64,000 nt of DNA from Thermoanaerobacterium butyriciformans (lineage in GTDB: Bacteria > Bacillota > Thermoanaerobacteria > Thermoanaerobacterales > Thermoanaerobacteraceae): contig NZ_JAGGLT010000001.1 in NCBI RefSeq assembly GCF_017874545.1, positions 80,001 to 144,000 on the forward strand. Reading direction: 5' to 3'. Below are positions 44,779 to 54,720 of the stretch, piece after piece. A model generated the notes under the pieces. That model was not told where the DNA came from and did no database searches. It saw nothing but the letters and a program-made list of their open reading frames with translations. The translations under genes were made by a program, and so were the position numbers. Position 1 is the first letter of the stretch; each line of letters opens with the position of its first letter.

Positions 44779-45690
44779 ATGTTTGACATATGCTTATTAG
44801 GCACAGGTGGTATGATGCCTATACCAGGTAGAAATTTATCTTCTTTGATATTGAGGTATGGTGGAGTATCAGTATTGATAGATTGTGGTGAAGGTACACA
44901 AGTTCCACTGCAAAAATTGGGATGGGGGTTTTTAAATATTGATGCAATATTTTTTACGCACTATCACGGTGACCATATCATGGGGCTTCCTGGCATAATA
45001 TATCAGATGATAAATCAAGACAGGGAAAAAGAACTTAAGTTAATTGGACCTAAAGGAATGAGCATTGTAAAAAATCTTTTAAATGTTTTGTTTGGGGATA
45101 TGCCGTTTCCTATAGAGTACATTGAGATAGAAGATGAAGACAGCATAAAAATAGGGAATATTACAGTAAAAAATATCCTAGTAGATCATACGGTGTTATG
45201 CTTTGCATACAGCTTTGAAGTTAAGAGGCTGCCGGTTTTTGATGTAAAAAAGGCAAGGGCCCTCAATATTCCTGTAGAGTATTGGCACATACTTCAACAT
45301 GGAGAAAACATAGTTAAAGACGGCAATGTGATTTATACGCCTGAAATGGTGTTAGGTAAAAGCAGAAAGGGATTAAAAGTAAGTTATAGTACAGACACTC
45401 GCCCTACAAAAGACCTCATAAAACTTGCTGAGAATAGCGATCTTTTCGTTGGGGAAGGAATGTACGGCGATCCGTCAGATGCAGAAAAAGCAGTAAAAAA
45501 ATACCATTCCACGTTTTTAGAGACGGCTTTGGTGGCGAAAGAAGCCAATGTGAAAGAGCTTTGGCTGACGCATTTTAGTCCTTCATTGAAAAATCCAGAC
45601 AAATATCTAAAGTACGCTAAGGATGTATTTGAAAATAGCGTAGTTGGGCAAGATCTGATGACAAAAGAATTACACTTTGAAAATTCATAA
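44779..45690 (+). CDS. rnz: Ribonuclease Z
   Basis: 303-aa metallo-beta-lactamase-fold tRNA 3'-endonuclease. Zinc motif FFTHYHGDHIMGLPG, GTGGMMPIPGRNLSS at the start, LVDHTVLCFAYSFE, YSTDTRPTKDL, LTHFSP near the end. It trims tRNA precursors lacking encoded CCA. Start ATG follows TTGGAGG. Confidence 0.94.
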   Translation: MFDICLLGTGGMMPIPGRNLSSLILRYGGVSVLIDCGEGTQVPLQKLGWGFLNIDAIFFTHYHGDHIMGLPGIIYQMINQDREKELKLIGPKGMSIVKNLLNVLFGDMPFPIEYIEIEDEDSIKIGNITVKNILVDHTVLCFAYSFEVKRLPVFDVKKARALNIPVEYWHILQHGENIVKDGNVIYTPEMVLGKSRKGLKVSYSTDTRPTKDLIKLAENSDLFVGEGMYGDPSDAEKAVKKYHSTFLETALVAKEANVKELWLTHFSPSLKNPDKYLKYAKDVFENSVVGQDLMTKELHFENS

Positions 45691-45760
45691 AAGTTTTATA
45701 GTAAATCATATAAAAATAGTTTCCTTTTTGTTAAAAAATGATAAAATAAAGTATAGACAT

Positions 45761-45788
45761 TTGCTTAAAATAATTTTTATGATATAAT
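45761..45788 (+). promoter_or_regulatory. Promoter of tig-clpP-clpX
   Basis: -35 TTGCTT (45761-45766), 16-bp spacer, -10 TATAAT (45783-45788). No CtsR or HrcA/CIRCE operator was seen near it. Confidence 0.5.
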
Positions 45789-45834
45789 AAATAGAAGTTA
45801 TTAACGCAAACAAATGAATAGGAGGATTTACTTA

Positions 45835-47133
45835 ATGAGCAGTAATCTTAAAAAAATAGAGAACAGTGTTGCAACAATCGAGTTAAATATTCCAAAGGAA
45901 AAATTTGAAGAAGGATTAAACTTTTCATACAAAAAAAATGTAGGTAGATTTAATATACCGGGCTTTAGGCGTGGAAAGGCTCCGAGGATTATTGTAGAGA
46001 AGTATTACGGCGAGGGTGTGCTTTATGAAGACGCTATAGAGCACGTATTTCCAGATGCATATCAAGAAGCTATTGACTCTTTTAAATTGGAACCGATAGA
46101 CAATCCAACAATTGACATTTTGCAGATTGGGAAGGGTCAAGATCTTATCATAGAGGCAGTAGTGCCGGTATTGCCTGATGTAGAGCTTGGACAGTACAAG
46201 GGTATAGAAGTCAAAAAAGTAGAGTATAATGTTAAAGACGAAGACATTAATAATAGACTTGAGCAGATGAGACAGAGGAATGCGAGAGTAGTACCAGTAG
46301 AAGACAGAGCAGCTCAGATGGGCGATATAGTTGACATAAGTTTTGAAGGCTTCTTGGATGGCGTGCCATTTGAAGGAGGTAAAAGTGACAATTACTCATT
46401 GGAGCTAGGCTCTAAGACATTTATTCCTGGCTTTGAAGAGCAAATTGTAGGACACAACATAAACGATGAATTTGATGTCAATGTTAAGTTCCCTGAAGAT
46501 TACAGAGTTGAAGAATTAAAAGGAAAAGATGCGGTATTTAAAGTTAAGTTACTTTCAATAAAGTACAAAGAGCTACCAGAGCTAAACGACGACTTTGCAA
46601 AAGATGTAAGTGAGTTTGATACATTAGATGAATTAAAAGAAGACATAAAGAGGGAATTAAAAGAGCAGTATGACAGAAGCGCAGAAGAAGAAATGAAAGA
46701 AAATGCAGTAAAAGCTGTAGTTGCAAATTCAAAAGTTGAAATACCTGAAGTTCTGATAGACAGGCAAATAGACATATCTTTAAGAGATCTTGACTACAAT
46801 CTCAGGTATCAAGGATTAGATCTTGATAAATACTTAGAGATAACAGGAAAGACAAAAGAGGATTTAAGGAAAGAGATGCATGATGATGCTGCATTAAGGG
46901 TAAAGACACAGCTTGTGGTAGATAAGATTGGCAAAGTTGAGAATATTACTGCTACAGACGAAGAAGTAGAAAATAGGTTAAATGAAATGGCAAGAAATTA
47001 CAATATAAATGTAGAAGATTTGAAGAAAGAATTGAATGAGTCACAGATAAACAATATAAAAGACGATATAGTCTACTTTAAGACGATTGACTTTATATTT
47101 GAGAATAGTAAAATAGTAGATAAAGAGGAGTGA
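45835..47133 (+). CDS. tig: Trigger factor
   Basis: 432-aa ribosome-bound chaperone and prolyl isomerase. Ribosome-binding signature [21 protein letters not shown] (about 40-60), PPIase domain about 160-245 ([33 protein letters not shown]), and helical C-terminal arms. Start ATG 45835 after AGGAGG; an upstream ATG-like frame to 45814 lacks a site. Followed by clpP after 4 bases. Confidence 0.96.
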   Translation: MSSNLKKIENSVATIELNIPKEKFEEGLNFSYKKNVGRFNIPGFRRGKAPRIIVEKYYGEGVLYEDAIEHVFPDAYQEAIDSFKLEPIDNPTIDILQIGKGQDLIIEAVVPVLPDVELGQYKGIEVKKVEYNVKDEDINNRLEQMRQRNARVVPVEDRAAQMGDIVDISFEGFLDGVPFEGGKSDNYSLELGSKTFIPGFEEQIVGHNINDEFDVNVKFPEDYRVEELKGKDAVFKVKLLSIKYKELPELNDDFAKDVSEFDTLDELKEDIKRELKEQYDRSAEEEMKENAVKAVVANSKVEIPEVLIDRQIDISLRDLDYNLRYQGLDLDKYLEITGKTKEDLRKEMHDDAALRVKTQLVVDKIGKVENITATDEEVENRLNEMARNYNINVEDLKKELNESQINNIKDDIVYFKTIDFIFENSKIVDKEE

Positions 47134-47137
47134 TATT

Positions 47138-47722
47138 ATGAGTTTAGTGCCTATCGTAGTTGAGCAAACAAATAGAGGTGAGCGCTCTTACGACATATTT
47201 TCAAGACTTTTAAAAGATAGAATTGTATTCTTAGGTGAAGAGATAAATGACGTTTCAGCCAGCCTTGTAGTAGCACAGCTTTTGTTCCTAGAAGGAGAAG
47301 ATCCAGATAAGGATATTTGGCTTTATATAAATAGTCCAGGTGGGTCAATAACGTCTGCATTTGCAATATATGATACAATGCAGTATATAAAGCCTGATGT
47401 TGTCACTATGTGTGTTGGAATGGCTGCGTCAGCAGGTGCGTTTTTACTTGCTGCAGGCGCAAAGGGCAAGAGATTTTCGCTTCCAAACAGTGAGATAATG
47501 ATACATCAGCCACTAGGCGGGACACAGGGTCAGGCAACAGACATAAAGATACATGCTGAAAGAATCATAAAGATGAAGCAAAAATTAAACAAAATATTGT
47601 CTGAAAGGACTGGACAACCACTAGAAAAAATAGAAAGAGATACAGAAAGGGACTTTTTCATGGACCCAGAAGAAGCAAAAGCTTATGGGCTAATTGATGA
47701 TATATTAGTTAGAAGAAAATAG
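47138..47722 (+). CDS. clpP: ATP-dependent Clp protease proteolytic subunit
   Basis: 194 aa. Catalytic Ser in [18 protein letters not shown], His in [18 protein letters not shown], Asp in [14 protein letters not shown]. Forms the barrel used with ClpX encoded next. Start ATG after AAAGAGGAG. Confidence 0.97.
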   Translation: MSLVPIVVEQTNRGERSYDIFSRLLKDRIVFLGEEINDVSASLVVAQLLFLEGEDPDKDIWLYINSPGGSITSAFAIYDTMQYIKPDVVTMCVGMAASAGAFLLAAGAKGKRFSLPNSEIMIHQPLGGTQGQATDIKIHAERIIKMKQKLNKILSERTGQPLEKIERDTERDFFMDPEEAKAYGLIDDILVRRK

Positions 47723-47742
47723 GCCCCGGAAGAGGTGAAAAA

Positions 47743-49017
47743 ATGGCTAAGTATGACAATCAAAAACAATTAAAATGCTCTTTTTGCGGGAAGTCACAGG
47801 ATCAGGTAAAAAGATTAGTTGCTGGTCCCGGCGTGTATATCTGTGACGAGTGTATAGAGCTATGCCAGGAAATCATCGATGAAGAATTTGAAGAAAACAT
47901 CGATGTGGAAATAGGTGAACTTCCGAAGCCAAAGGAGATAAAAGAATTTTTAGATCAATACGTAATAGGTCAGGATAAAGCGAAAAAAGCTTTAGCAGTG
48001 GCTGTTTACAACCATTATAAAAGAATAAACAGTAGAGTTAAGACTGACGATGTGGAGCTACAAAAAAGCAATATCCTCATGTTAGGACCTACTGGTTCCG
48101 GTAAGACGCTTCTTGCACAAACATTAGCTAGGATGCTTAATGTTCCATTTGCTATAGCAGATGCGACATCTCTTACAGAGGCAGGATACGTCGGCGAAGA
48201 TGTAGAAAATATTCTTCTTAAGCTTATACAAGCAGCAGATTACGATATAGAAAAAGCTGAAAGAGGGATTGTCTATATCGATGAGGTGGATAAGATAGCT
48301 AGAAAATCAGAAAATCCATCCATTACAAGGGATGTTTCTGGTGAGGGTGTACAGCAAGCGCTGCTAAAAATTTTGGAAGGAACAGTTGCGAATGTTCCAC
48401 CACAGGGAGGACGAAAGCATCCTCATCAAGAATTTATACAGATTGACACGACAAATATACTTTTCATTGTAGGCGGTGCCTTTGACGGAATAGAAAAAAT
48501 AATAGAGTCTAGGATAGGCAAGAAATCATTAGGATTTGGTTCAGAAGTCCAAAGTAAACAGGAAAAGAAGATAGGTGAAATCCTGAAGAATATAATGCCT
48601 GAGGACTTGTTAAAATTCGGCCTTATTCCTGAGTTTATAGGAAGGCTGCCAATTGTCGTTACACTTGATTCACTTGATAAAGATGCATTAGTGCGTATAT
48701 TGACGGAGCCAAAGAATGCTTTGACGAAGCAATATGAAAAGCTGTTTGATTTAGACGGTGTAAAGCTTGAATTCGATAAGAAGGCGTTAAATGCAATTGC
48801 GCAAAAGGCTATAGACAGGAAGACTGGTGCTAGAGGTTTGAGATCTATACTTGAAGAACTTATGCTGGATGTAATGTATGAGATTCCTTCAAGTGACAAT
48901 ATAGAAAAATGCATAATAACAGAAGATACAGTTTTAAACAATGCACCACCTACGATTGTTTATTCTGAGTCTCAAAAGACTAAAAAAAGAGCTAAAAAGT
49001 CTGAGTCAGTTTCATAG
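47743..49017 (+). CDS. clpX: ATP-dependent Clp protease ATP-binding subunit ClpX
   Basis: 424-aa AAA+ unfoldase. N-terminal zinc-binding domain [11 protein letters not shown] and CDECIELC, Walker [16 protein letters not shown], Walker [14 protein letters not shown], pore loop GYVGED, sensor and [10 protein letters not shown] near the end. Start ATG after AGAGGTG. A terminator hairpin follows that also covers the next ribosome site. Confidence 0.97.
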   Translation: MAKYDNQKQLKCSFCGKSQDQVKRLVAGPGVYICDECIELCQEIIDEEFEENIDVEIGELPKPKEIKEFLDQYVIGQDKAKKALAVAVYNHYKRINSRVKTDDVELQKSNILMLGPTGSGKTLLAQTLARMLNVPFAIADATSLTEAGYVGEDVENILLKLIQAADYDIEKAERGIVYIDEVDKIARKSENPSITRDVSGEGVQQALLKILEGTVANVPPQGGRKHPHQEFIQIDTTNILFIVGGAFDGIEKIIESRIGKKSLGFGSEVQSKQEKKIGEILKNIMPEDLLKFGLIPEFIGRLPIVVTLDSLDKDALVRILTEPKNALTKQYEKLFDLDGVKLEFDKKALNAIAQKAIDRKTGARGLRSILEELMLDVMYEIPSSDNIEKCIITEDTVLNNAPPTIVYSESQKTKKRAKKSESVS

Positions 49018-49037
49018 CTTGTAATAAGAAGTATATA

Positions 49038-49084
49038 AAAACCTCCTTCTATCACATAATATCAAATGTAGAAGGAGGTTTTTT
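49038..49084 (+). terminator. Terminator hairpin that includes the next gene's ribosome site
   Basis: Perfect 14-bp stem AAAACCTCCTTCTA (49038-49051) / TAGAAGGAGGTTTT (49069-49082), T run, then ATG at 49085. The Shine-Dalgarno AAGGAGG (49072-49078) is wholly inside the 3' arm, so the structure can both end transcription and hide the start. Confidence 0.8.
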
Positions 49085-49939
49085 ATGACACAAAATATCA
49101 TGATGCCGTATGAAGTAAGACAAAGGCTTATTCAAGAACGTTTGGCAGAACCTCTAAAAGAAAAATGCCGCATACGGCAAATAGAAGATATCTTAGGGCA
49201 AGATGAAGCTGTCTTTAGAATATTAAATGACTTAAGAAAAGATAGGCCGAAAAATATTGTATTACTAGGTCCTGAAGGGACGTGGAAGAAAGACATCTTA
49301 AGAGCATGTTTTAAAAAAGTTCAATATGAAGGCAGCAGTTTTTTTAAAAATGGGGAATTTATAGAATATTATCCTGAGAAAAACTACAGTGATGATTTAA
49401 TATATACTACATTATTTGGACGTTTAGAAGAAATTGATTGTGCTTCAATGAAATTACAGAGGCTAAAAATTGGTCTTGTTACACGAGCAAATAAAGGAAT
49501 ACTTTATATAAATAATATAGAAAATGTAAAGGAATATGTTATTTTTAAGCTAGTAGATGTTTTAAATGAAAAGAAGGTAAAGTTTGGCAAAATACGCATT
49601 TCAGAGGCAACTCCAGGATATTTAAAACGTTTTTTAACAGAAGGATTGCCAGCAGATTTTTGCTTAGCAGTAAATGTAATTGATATTAAGTCGATACCTG
49701 AAGATATGTTAACCATCTGTGATATTGTATCTTTTAAAAAACAAGATAAACGTGTGTTGAAAGAGTTAATTAAAAAAACGGCTGATAAAGGTTTATTCTA
49801 TATAGAAGATGATGTGTGCGATGAAATTGCAAGTGTAGCAAAAAGCGGTGAAGATGCGGTTAGAATACTGCAGCACGTTGCACTTAATGCTCTTAAAAAT
49901 GGGAGAAGCAAAATAATCAAAGAGGACTTAAAAGCTTGA
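49085..49939 (+). CDS. Degenerate LonB-like AAA+ protein without protease domain
   Basis: 284 aa in the place where Bacillus has lonB (between clpX and lon). It aligns with the LonB ATPase part: start DILGQDEAVFRILND, KGILYINNIENVKEYVIFKL, FLTEGLPADFCLAVNVI. Walker A is GPEGTWKKD (62-70) instead of GxxGxGKT, and Walker B is LYINN (N143, N144) instead of D-E, so ATP hydrolysis is unlikely. The Ser-Lys protease domain is absent. The frame is intact, so it is probably a retained pseudoenzyme rather than a pseudogene. Confidence 0.75.
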   Translation: MTQNIMMPYEVRQRLIQERLAEPLKEKCRIRQIEDILGQDEAVFRILNDLRKDRPKNIVLLGPEGTWKKDILRACFKKVQYEGSSFFKNGEFIEYYPEKNYSDDLIYTTLFGRLEEIDCASMKLQRLKIGLVTRANKGILYINNIENVKEYVIFKLVDVLNEKKVKFGKIRISEATPGYLKRFLTEGLPADFCLAVNVIDIKSIPEDMLTICDIVSFKKQDKRVLKELIKKTADKGLFYIEDDVCDEIASVAKSGEDAVRILQHVALNALKNGRSKIIKEDLKA

Positions 49940-49950
49940 TTTTCTAGTTT

Positions 49951-49978
49951 TTGAGATTGAAATATTTTAATGTATAAT
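49951..49978 (+). promoter_or_regulatory. Promoter of lon
   Basis: -35 TTGAGA (49951-49956), 16-bp spacer, -10 TATAAT (49973-49978). Confidence 0.6.
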
Positions 49979-50017
49979 ATACTTATTAATAGGCAAATAG
50001 ACAAAAGAGGTGACATT

Positions 50018-52351
50018 ATGGACAAAAAATATATACTGCCGATGGTTCCATTGAGAGGTTTAACTGTATTCCCGTATATGGTTTTGCATTTTGATGTTGG
50101 AAGAGGAAAATCGGTTAAGGCTATTGAAGAAGCAATGCTTAGAAATCAGCTTGTCTTTTTGGTTACTCAAAAACATGCTGATATTGACGAACCTACAATA
50201 GATGATATATATAGTGTTGGTACGATTACGAAAGTAAAACAGATGTTGAGGCTTCCTGGCGAAGCTGTGAGAGTACTTGTAGAAGGTATATCAAGGGCTG
50301 AATTAAAGAATCTGATAAGTTATGAAAGTTTTTTTGAAGTCGAAGTTATAGAGAAAGTAGATAAAACAGAGATAGAAAAGGACAGCGAATTAGAAGCCTT
50401 AATGAGAAGCGTAGCGTCAGCTTTTGAGGAGTATATTAGTATTTCATCAAAAATACCATTAGACAGTATTTACAGTGTTGTATCTATAGAAGAGCCGGGA
50501 AGGCTTGCTGACGTTATAACAGAACATTTAAGCTTAAATCAAAGCCAAAATCAAGAGCTTTTAGAGTGCTTTGACACGAAGGAAAGACTGGAGAAGCTAT
50601 TAGGGTTTATATTGAAAGAGCTTGATATACTTGAAATAGAGAAAAAAATAAATATGCGGGTCCACAAACAGATAGACAAAAGTCAGAGGGAGTATTATTT
50701 GAGAGAGCAATTGAAAGCTATAAAAGCCGAACTTGGAGAATCTGATGAAATAGATCAGGAAATAGATGAATATGAAGAAAAAATCGAGTCGAAAGATTTG
50801 CCTGATTATGTTAAAGAAAAAGCTAGAGAAGAGTTGAGAAGATTAAGCAGGATGGGACCAGGTTCTGCAGAAGGATCCGTTGTTAGGACGTACATAGATT
50901 GGCTTTTGGACCTTCCGTGGAATGAAGAGACTAAAGATGTGCTGGATATAAAAAGAGCAGAAAAAATATTGAATGAAGATCATTACGGATTAAAGAAAGT
51001 AAAAGAGAGGATTTTGGAGTTTTTGGCTGTAAGAAGCTATCATGAAAAGATGAAAAGTCCGATTCTATGCCTTGTAGGTCCTCCTGGCGTCGGAAAGACA
51101 TCCCTTGGAAAATCTATCGCAAGGGCAATGAATAGAAAATTTGTAAGGTTGTCACTAGGTGGAGTTAGAGATGAAGCTGAGATAAGAGGACATAGAAGGA
51201 CATATGTAGGGGCAATACCAGGTGGCATAATTAATTCATTGAAGATTGCAGGTTCCAAAAATCCAGTTTTTCTTTTGGATGAGATAGACAAGATGAGCTC
51301 TGACTTCAGAGGCGATCCAGCATCAGCAATGCTGGAAGTTTTGGATCCAGAGCAAAACTCTACATACAGAGACCATTACATTGATTTGCCATTTGATTTA
51401 TCAAAGGTGCTTTTTATAACAACTGCTAATACATTAGACACGATACCAGCTCCCCTTCTTGACAGAATGGAAGTCATATATATATCTGGGTATACAGAGG
51501 AAGAAAAATTGCAAATAGCAAAAGAACATTTGGTTCCCAAAATATTAAAAGAACATGGTGTAACAAATGATGTTATAAAAATACAAGATTCAGCTATAAT
51601 CGGCATAATATCAGAGTACACAAGGGAAGCTGGCGTAAGGGCGTTAGAGCAGAATATAGCAAAAGTAGTAAGAAAGTCTATCAAAACTATAGTGGAAGAT
51701 AAATCTAATTCAATAAAAGTCAGAAAGCAAAATCTACAAAAATACCTTGGGAAGCCATTATTTAGAGTCGATAAAGCAAATCTGCAAGACAAAGTAGGTA
51801 TGGTTACTGGCCTTGCGTGGACTAGAGTTGGAGGCGATACACTTACGGTTGAAGCAACTACCATGCCTGGAAGTGGAAAACTTACGCTTACAGGGCAGTT
51901 AGGAGACGTCATGAAAGAATCGGCACAGGCAGGTTTCAGCTATATAAGGTCAAATGCTGATTCACTTGGAATAGATGAGGATTTTTACAAAAATATGGAC
52001 ATACACATACATGTGCCAGAAGGTGCAATACCAAAAGACGGACCGTCTGCCGGCATTACAATGGTCACAGCAATGGTTTCAGCTATCAAAAGGGTACCGG
52101 TAAGAGGTGATATAGCCATGACAGGTGAAATTACACTGACCGGAAAAGTATTGCCTATTGGCGGTTTAAAGGAAAAAGTTTTAGCTGCCCATAGGGCTGG
52201 TATACTAAAGATAATTGCACCAGCAGATAATAAAAGAGATTTAGACGAGATACCGCAAAGTGTTAAAAGAAAGATGGAATTTAAGTTTGTTTCAAATATC
52301 GATGAAGTCTTAAAAATCTCGTTAGTAGGTGAGAACTCAGATGAAGATTAA
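50018..52351 (+). CDS. lon: ATP-dependent Lon protease
   Basis: 777 aa. N-terminal substrate domain (LPMVPLRGLTVFPYMVLHFD), AAA+ domain with GPPGVGKTSLGKSIA and VFLLDEIDKM, protease domain with the catalytic Ser in PKDGPSAGITM and Lys in PIGGLKEKVLAAHRAG. Start ATG 50018 after AGAGGTGA; the open frame begins earlier at 49970 without a site. Overlaps engB by 11 bases. Confidence 0.97.
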   Translation: MDKKYILPMVPLRGLTVFPYMVLHFDVGRGKSVKAIEEAMLRNQLVFLVTQKHADIDEPTIDDIYSVGTITKVKQMLRLPGEAVRVLVEGISRAELKNLISYESFFEVEVIEKVDKTEIEKDSELEALMRSVASAFEEYISISSKIPLDSIYSVVSIEEPGRLADVITEHLSLNQSQNQELLECFDTKERLEKLLGFILKELDILEIEKKINMRVHKQIDKSQREYYLREQLKAIKAELGESDEIDQEIDEYEEKIESKDLPDYVKEKAREELRRLSRMGPGSAEGSVVRTYIDWLLDLPWNEETKDVLDIKRAEKILNEDHYGLKKVKERILEFLAVRSYHEKMKSPILCLVGPPGVGKTSLGKSIARAMNRKFVRLSLGGVRDEAEIRGHRRTYVGAIPGGIINSLKIAGSKNPVFLLDEIDKMSSDFRGDPASAMLEVLDPEQNSTYRDHYIDLPFDLSKVLFITTANTLDTIPAPLLDRMEVIYISGYTEEEKLQIAKEHLVPKILKEHGVTNDVIKIQDSAIIGIISEYTREAGVRALEQNIAKVVRKSIKTIVEDKSNSIKVRKQNLQKYLGKPLFRVDKANLQDKVGMVTGLAWTRVGGDTLTVEATTMPGSGKLTLTGQLGDVMKESAQAGFSYIRSNADSLGIDEDFYKNMDIHIHVPEGAIPKDGPSAGITMVTAMVSAIKRVPVRGDIAMTGEITLTGKVLPIGGLKEKVLAAHRAGILKIIAPADNKRDLDEIPQSVKRKMEFKFVSNIDEVLKISLVGENSDED

Positions 52352-52943
52352 ATCAATAGAGCTTAAGGTTTCTGCGTATAATAAAAGTCAATATCCAGAT
52401 GATGGAATATTACAAATTGCAGTAATAGGCAGGTCGAATGTAGGCAAATCATCTTTTATAAATACCATAGTTAATAGAAAAAATTTTGCACGAGTTAGCC
52501 AAAAACCTGGGAAGACACAAGGTATTAATTTTTACCTTGTAAATAATTCATTTTACTTAGTTGATCTTCCTGGCTATGGCTATGCTGAGGTTTCAAAAGA
52601 GATGAAAAAACAGTGGTCAATAAATATTGAGACTTACTTAAATGTTTCAGAATATCTCCAAGGTGCAATAATACTTGTAGACATCAGGCATAGGCCTACA
52701 GATGATGATGTCCTAATGGTGAATTATTTAAAACAAAGGAATCTAAATTATGTTGTTGTTGCTACAAAATCGGATAAGCTGAATAGGCAGGAAATTCAAA
52801 GGTCCCTGAATGTCATATCCGAGACACTTGAAGTCGACAGAGATAAAATTGTACCTTTTTCATCTTTGAAGAAAACTGGTGTAGATGATGTCTACACCTG
52901 TTTGGATTTTATTCTTAGGGACAACAAAAAATTCGAAGATTAA
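52341..52943 (+). CDS. engB: Ribosome biogenesis GTPase EngB/YsxC
   Basis: 200-aa GTPase for 50S assembly. G1 GRSNVGKSSFINTIV, G3 DLPGYGYAEVSKEMKKQW, G4 ATKSDKL. Start ATG 52341 lies in the end of lon, with AGGTGAG upstream; lon-engB is the usual neighbour pair. Confidence 0.95.
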   Translation: MKIKSIELKVSAYNKSQYPDDGILQIAVIGRSNVGKSSFINTIVNRKNFARVSQKPGKTQGINFYLVNNSFYLVDLPGYGYAEVSKEMKKQWSINIETYLNVSEYLQGAIILVDIRHRPTDDDVLMVNYLKQRNLNYVVVATKSDKLNRQEIQRSLNVISETLEVDRDKIVPFSSLKKTGVDDVYTCLDFILRDNKKFED

Positions 52944-53029
52944 TGACGATAATGGAGAATTATTAAATGTATTCGTTAAATATCACTTAATTTGATTAAA
53001 AATGAAAATATATGGTGTTTGATTGACAT

Positions 53030-53058
53030 TTGCTATTGAAAAGTATCAGTTGTATAAT
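53030..53058 (+). promoter_or_regulatory. Promoter of the c-di-AMP riboswitch-ktr unit
   Basis: -35 TTGCTA (53030-53035), 17-bp spacer, -10 TATAAT (53053-53058). A perfect TTGACA at 53023 is too far (24 bp). Confidence 0.5.
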
Positions 53059-53082
53059 TGTTTTATAGTTACGTAATAAAAT

Positions 53083-53188
53083 AAGCCTAATTCCAATGGA
53101 AACGGGGGACCCAATAACTGGGGCGAAATTCGAAAGAATAGGGTTAAGCTCTCCTAGATCCTAGCCCGTCAGCTAACCCCGTAGGCTT
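53083..53188 (+). ncRNA. c-di-AMP riboswitch (ydaO/yuaA)
   Basis: Outer stem AAGCCTA (53083-53089) / TAGGCTT (53182-53188). Conserved parts: AACGGGGGACCCAATAACTG, GGGGCGAA, ATAGGGTTAAGCTCTCCTAG and CCCGTCAGCTAACCCCGTAG. This class binds cyclic di-AMP and is known to turn off K+ uptake and cell-wall genes, fitting the ktr genes downstream. Confidence 0.93.
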
Positions 53189-53203
53189 TTTAGGGAAGTT
53201 AAA

Positions 53204-53235
53204 AAAACTTGAAAACTTCAGGTTTTTTTATATTT
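53204..53235 (+). terminator. Expression-platform terminator of the c-di-AMP riboswitch
   Basis: Stem AACTTGAA / TTCAGGTT (one G-T pair) with a 3-base loop, then seven T. It lies between aptamer and ktrB. Confidence 0.75.
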
Positions 53236-53346
53236 TTTGGGGAAAACGCTGTAAAAAAGATGAGACATGATTAATATACGTTGTTTCTACTATTTATGAT
53301 AAAATCATAGGTATTTATATTTGATATTATTTTTGGAGATGAAGAA

Positions 53347-54705
53347 ATGACTGTAAGGCAAAAAGTGCAGCATATTTTAAACAGTATAACGCCTATACAG
53401 GTGCTTGCTTTAGGTTTTGCTACAGTGATATTGATAGGGACATTCATTCTTATGCTTCCAATATCATCGAGTACAAACACTGAGACAGATTTTACGACAG
53501 CTTTATTTACTGCAACATCTGCTACATGTGTTACGGGTTTAGTAGTAGTTGACACAGGGACATATTGGTCTAGATTTGGCCAGACAGTTATTATGATTCT
53601 AATACAAATTGGCGGACTGGGGTTTATGTCATTTGCAACTCTTTTATTTATGGTAATGGGCAAAAAAATAACTTTTAAAGAAAGACTTGTTATGCAGGAA
53701 GCTATGAATGCTCTTACACTGCAGGGGATAGTTAGGCTTATTAGGTATGCACTTATAAGCACATTTGTAATTGAAGGTATTGGCGCAGCATTATTATCAT
53801 TTAAGTTTATTCCAAAGTTTGGATTTTGGGAGGGCCTTTTTCGTGGAATATTTCATGCAGTATCTGCTTATAATAACGCTGGATTTGATGTCTTTGGCAA
53901 TTTTAAGAGCTTAGTACAGTACACAGAAAGTTTTTCTGTAAATTTTGTGATAATGACATTAATCGTTTTTGGTGGCTTAGGATTTACAGTTCAATATGAT
54001 ATAATCAACAAAAGGCATTTTAAAAAATTTTCTCTTCACTCAAAAGTTGTAATCATAACAACATCAATTTTAATCGTGGTTGGTGCTTTAATATTTTATT
54101 TATTAGAACATGACAATCCTGAAACGATGAAATACCTTTCTTTTAAAGGCAAGGTGTTGTCATCATTGTTTGCAGCTATAACGCCCAGAACTGCTGGGTT
54201 TAGTACGCTTGATACTGCAAATATGACAAATGCTTCAAAGTTTTTTACAATCATATTGATGTTTATAGGTGCATCACCGGGGTCGACAGGAGGCGGTATT
54301 AAAACATCGACATTTGCAGTTATCGTAATGACTTTGTTTTCAGTAGTAAAAGGTAGAGAAGATACTGAAGTATTATCTAAAAGGATTCCAAAAGATGAAG
54401 TGTACAGAGCATTTTCAGTAATTTGCATAGGTATATTTATAGTTATTTTTGATGTTTTACTTTTGTCAGTATTTGAAAAAGCAGACTTTTTATCAATTTT
54501 TTACGAAGTTGTATCAGCATTTAGCACTGTAGGCCTTACGATGGGGTTGACACCTCATTTAGACATAGTTGGAAGGATAGTAATAATATTGACAATGTAT
54601 GCAGGAAGAGTTGGACCATTGACAGTAATATACGCACTGATGCGAAGGCATGCAAATTCAAATGCAGCAATAAAATACCCGGAAGACAATGTATTAATTG
54701 GTTAG
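53347..54705 (+). CDS. ktrB: Potassium uptake protein KtrB/TrkH type
   Basis: 452-aa K+ channel-like subunit with four pore repeats; filter-like segments include TSATCVTGLV, SAYNNAGFDVFG, ITPRTAGFSTLD and VSAFSTVGLTMGLT. Inner membrane. Start ATG 53347 after GGAGATGA. Under the c-di-AMP riboswitch, so shut down when c-di-AMP (high K+) is high. Confidence 0.93.
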   Translation: MTVRQKVQHILNSITPIQVLALGFATVILIGTFILMLPISSSTNTETDFTTALFTATSATCVTGLVVVDTGTYWSRFGQTVIMILIQIGGLGFMSFATLLFMVMGKKITFKERLVMQEAMNALTLQGIVRLIRYALISTFVIEGIGAALLSFKFIPKFGFWEGLFRGIFHAVSAYNNAGFDVFGNFKSLVQYTESFSVNFVIMTLIVFGGLGFTVQYDIINKRHFKKFSLHSKVVIITTSILIVVGALIFYLLEHDNPETMKYLSFKGKVLSSLFAAITPRTAGFSTLDTANMTNASKFFTIILMFIGASPGSTGGGIKTSTFAVIVMTLFSVVKGREDTEVLSKRIPKDEVYRAFSVICIGIFIVIFDVLLLSVFEKADFLSIFYEVVSAFSTVGLTMGLTPHLDIVGRIVIILTMYAGRVGPLTVIYALMRRHANSNAAIKYPEDNVLIG

Positions 54706-54720
54706 GAGGATATATATATC

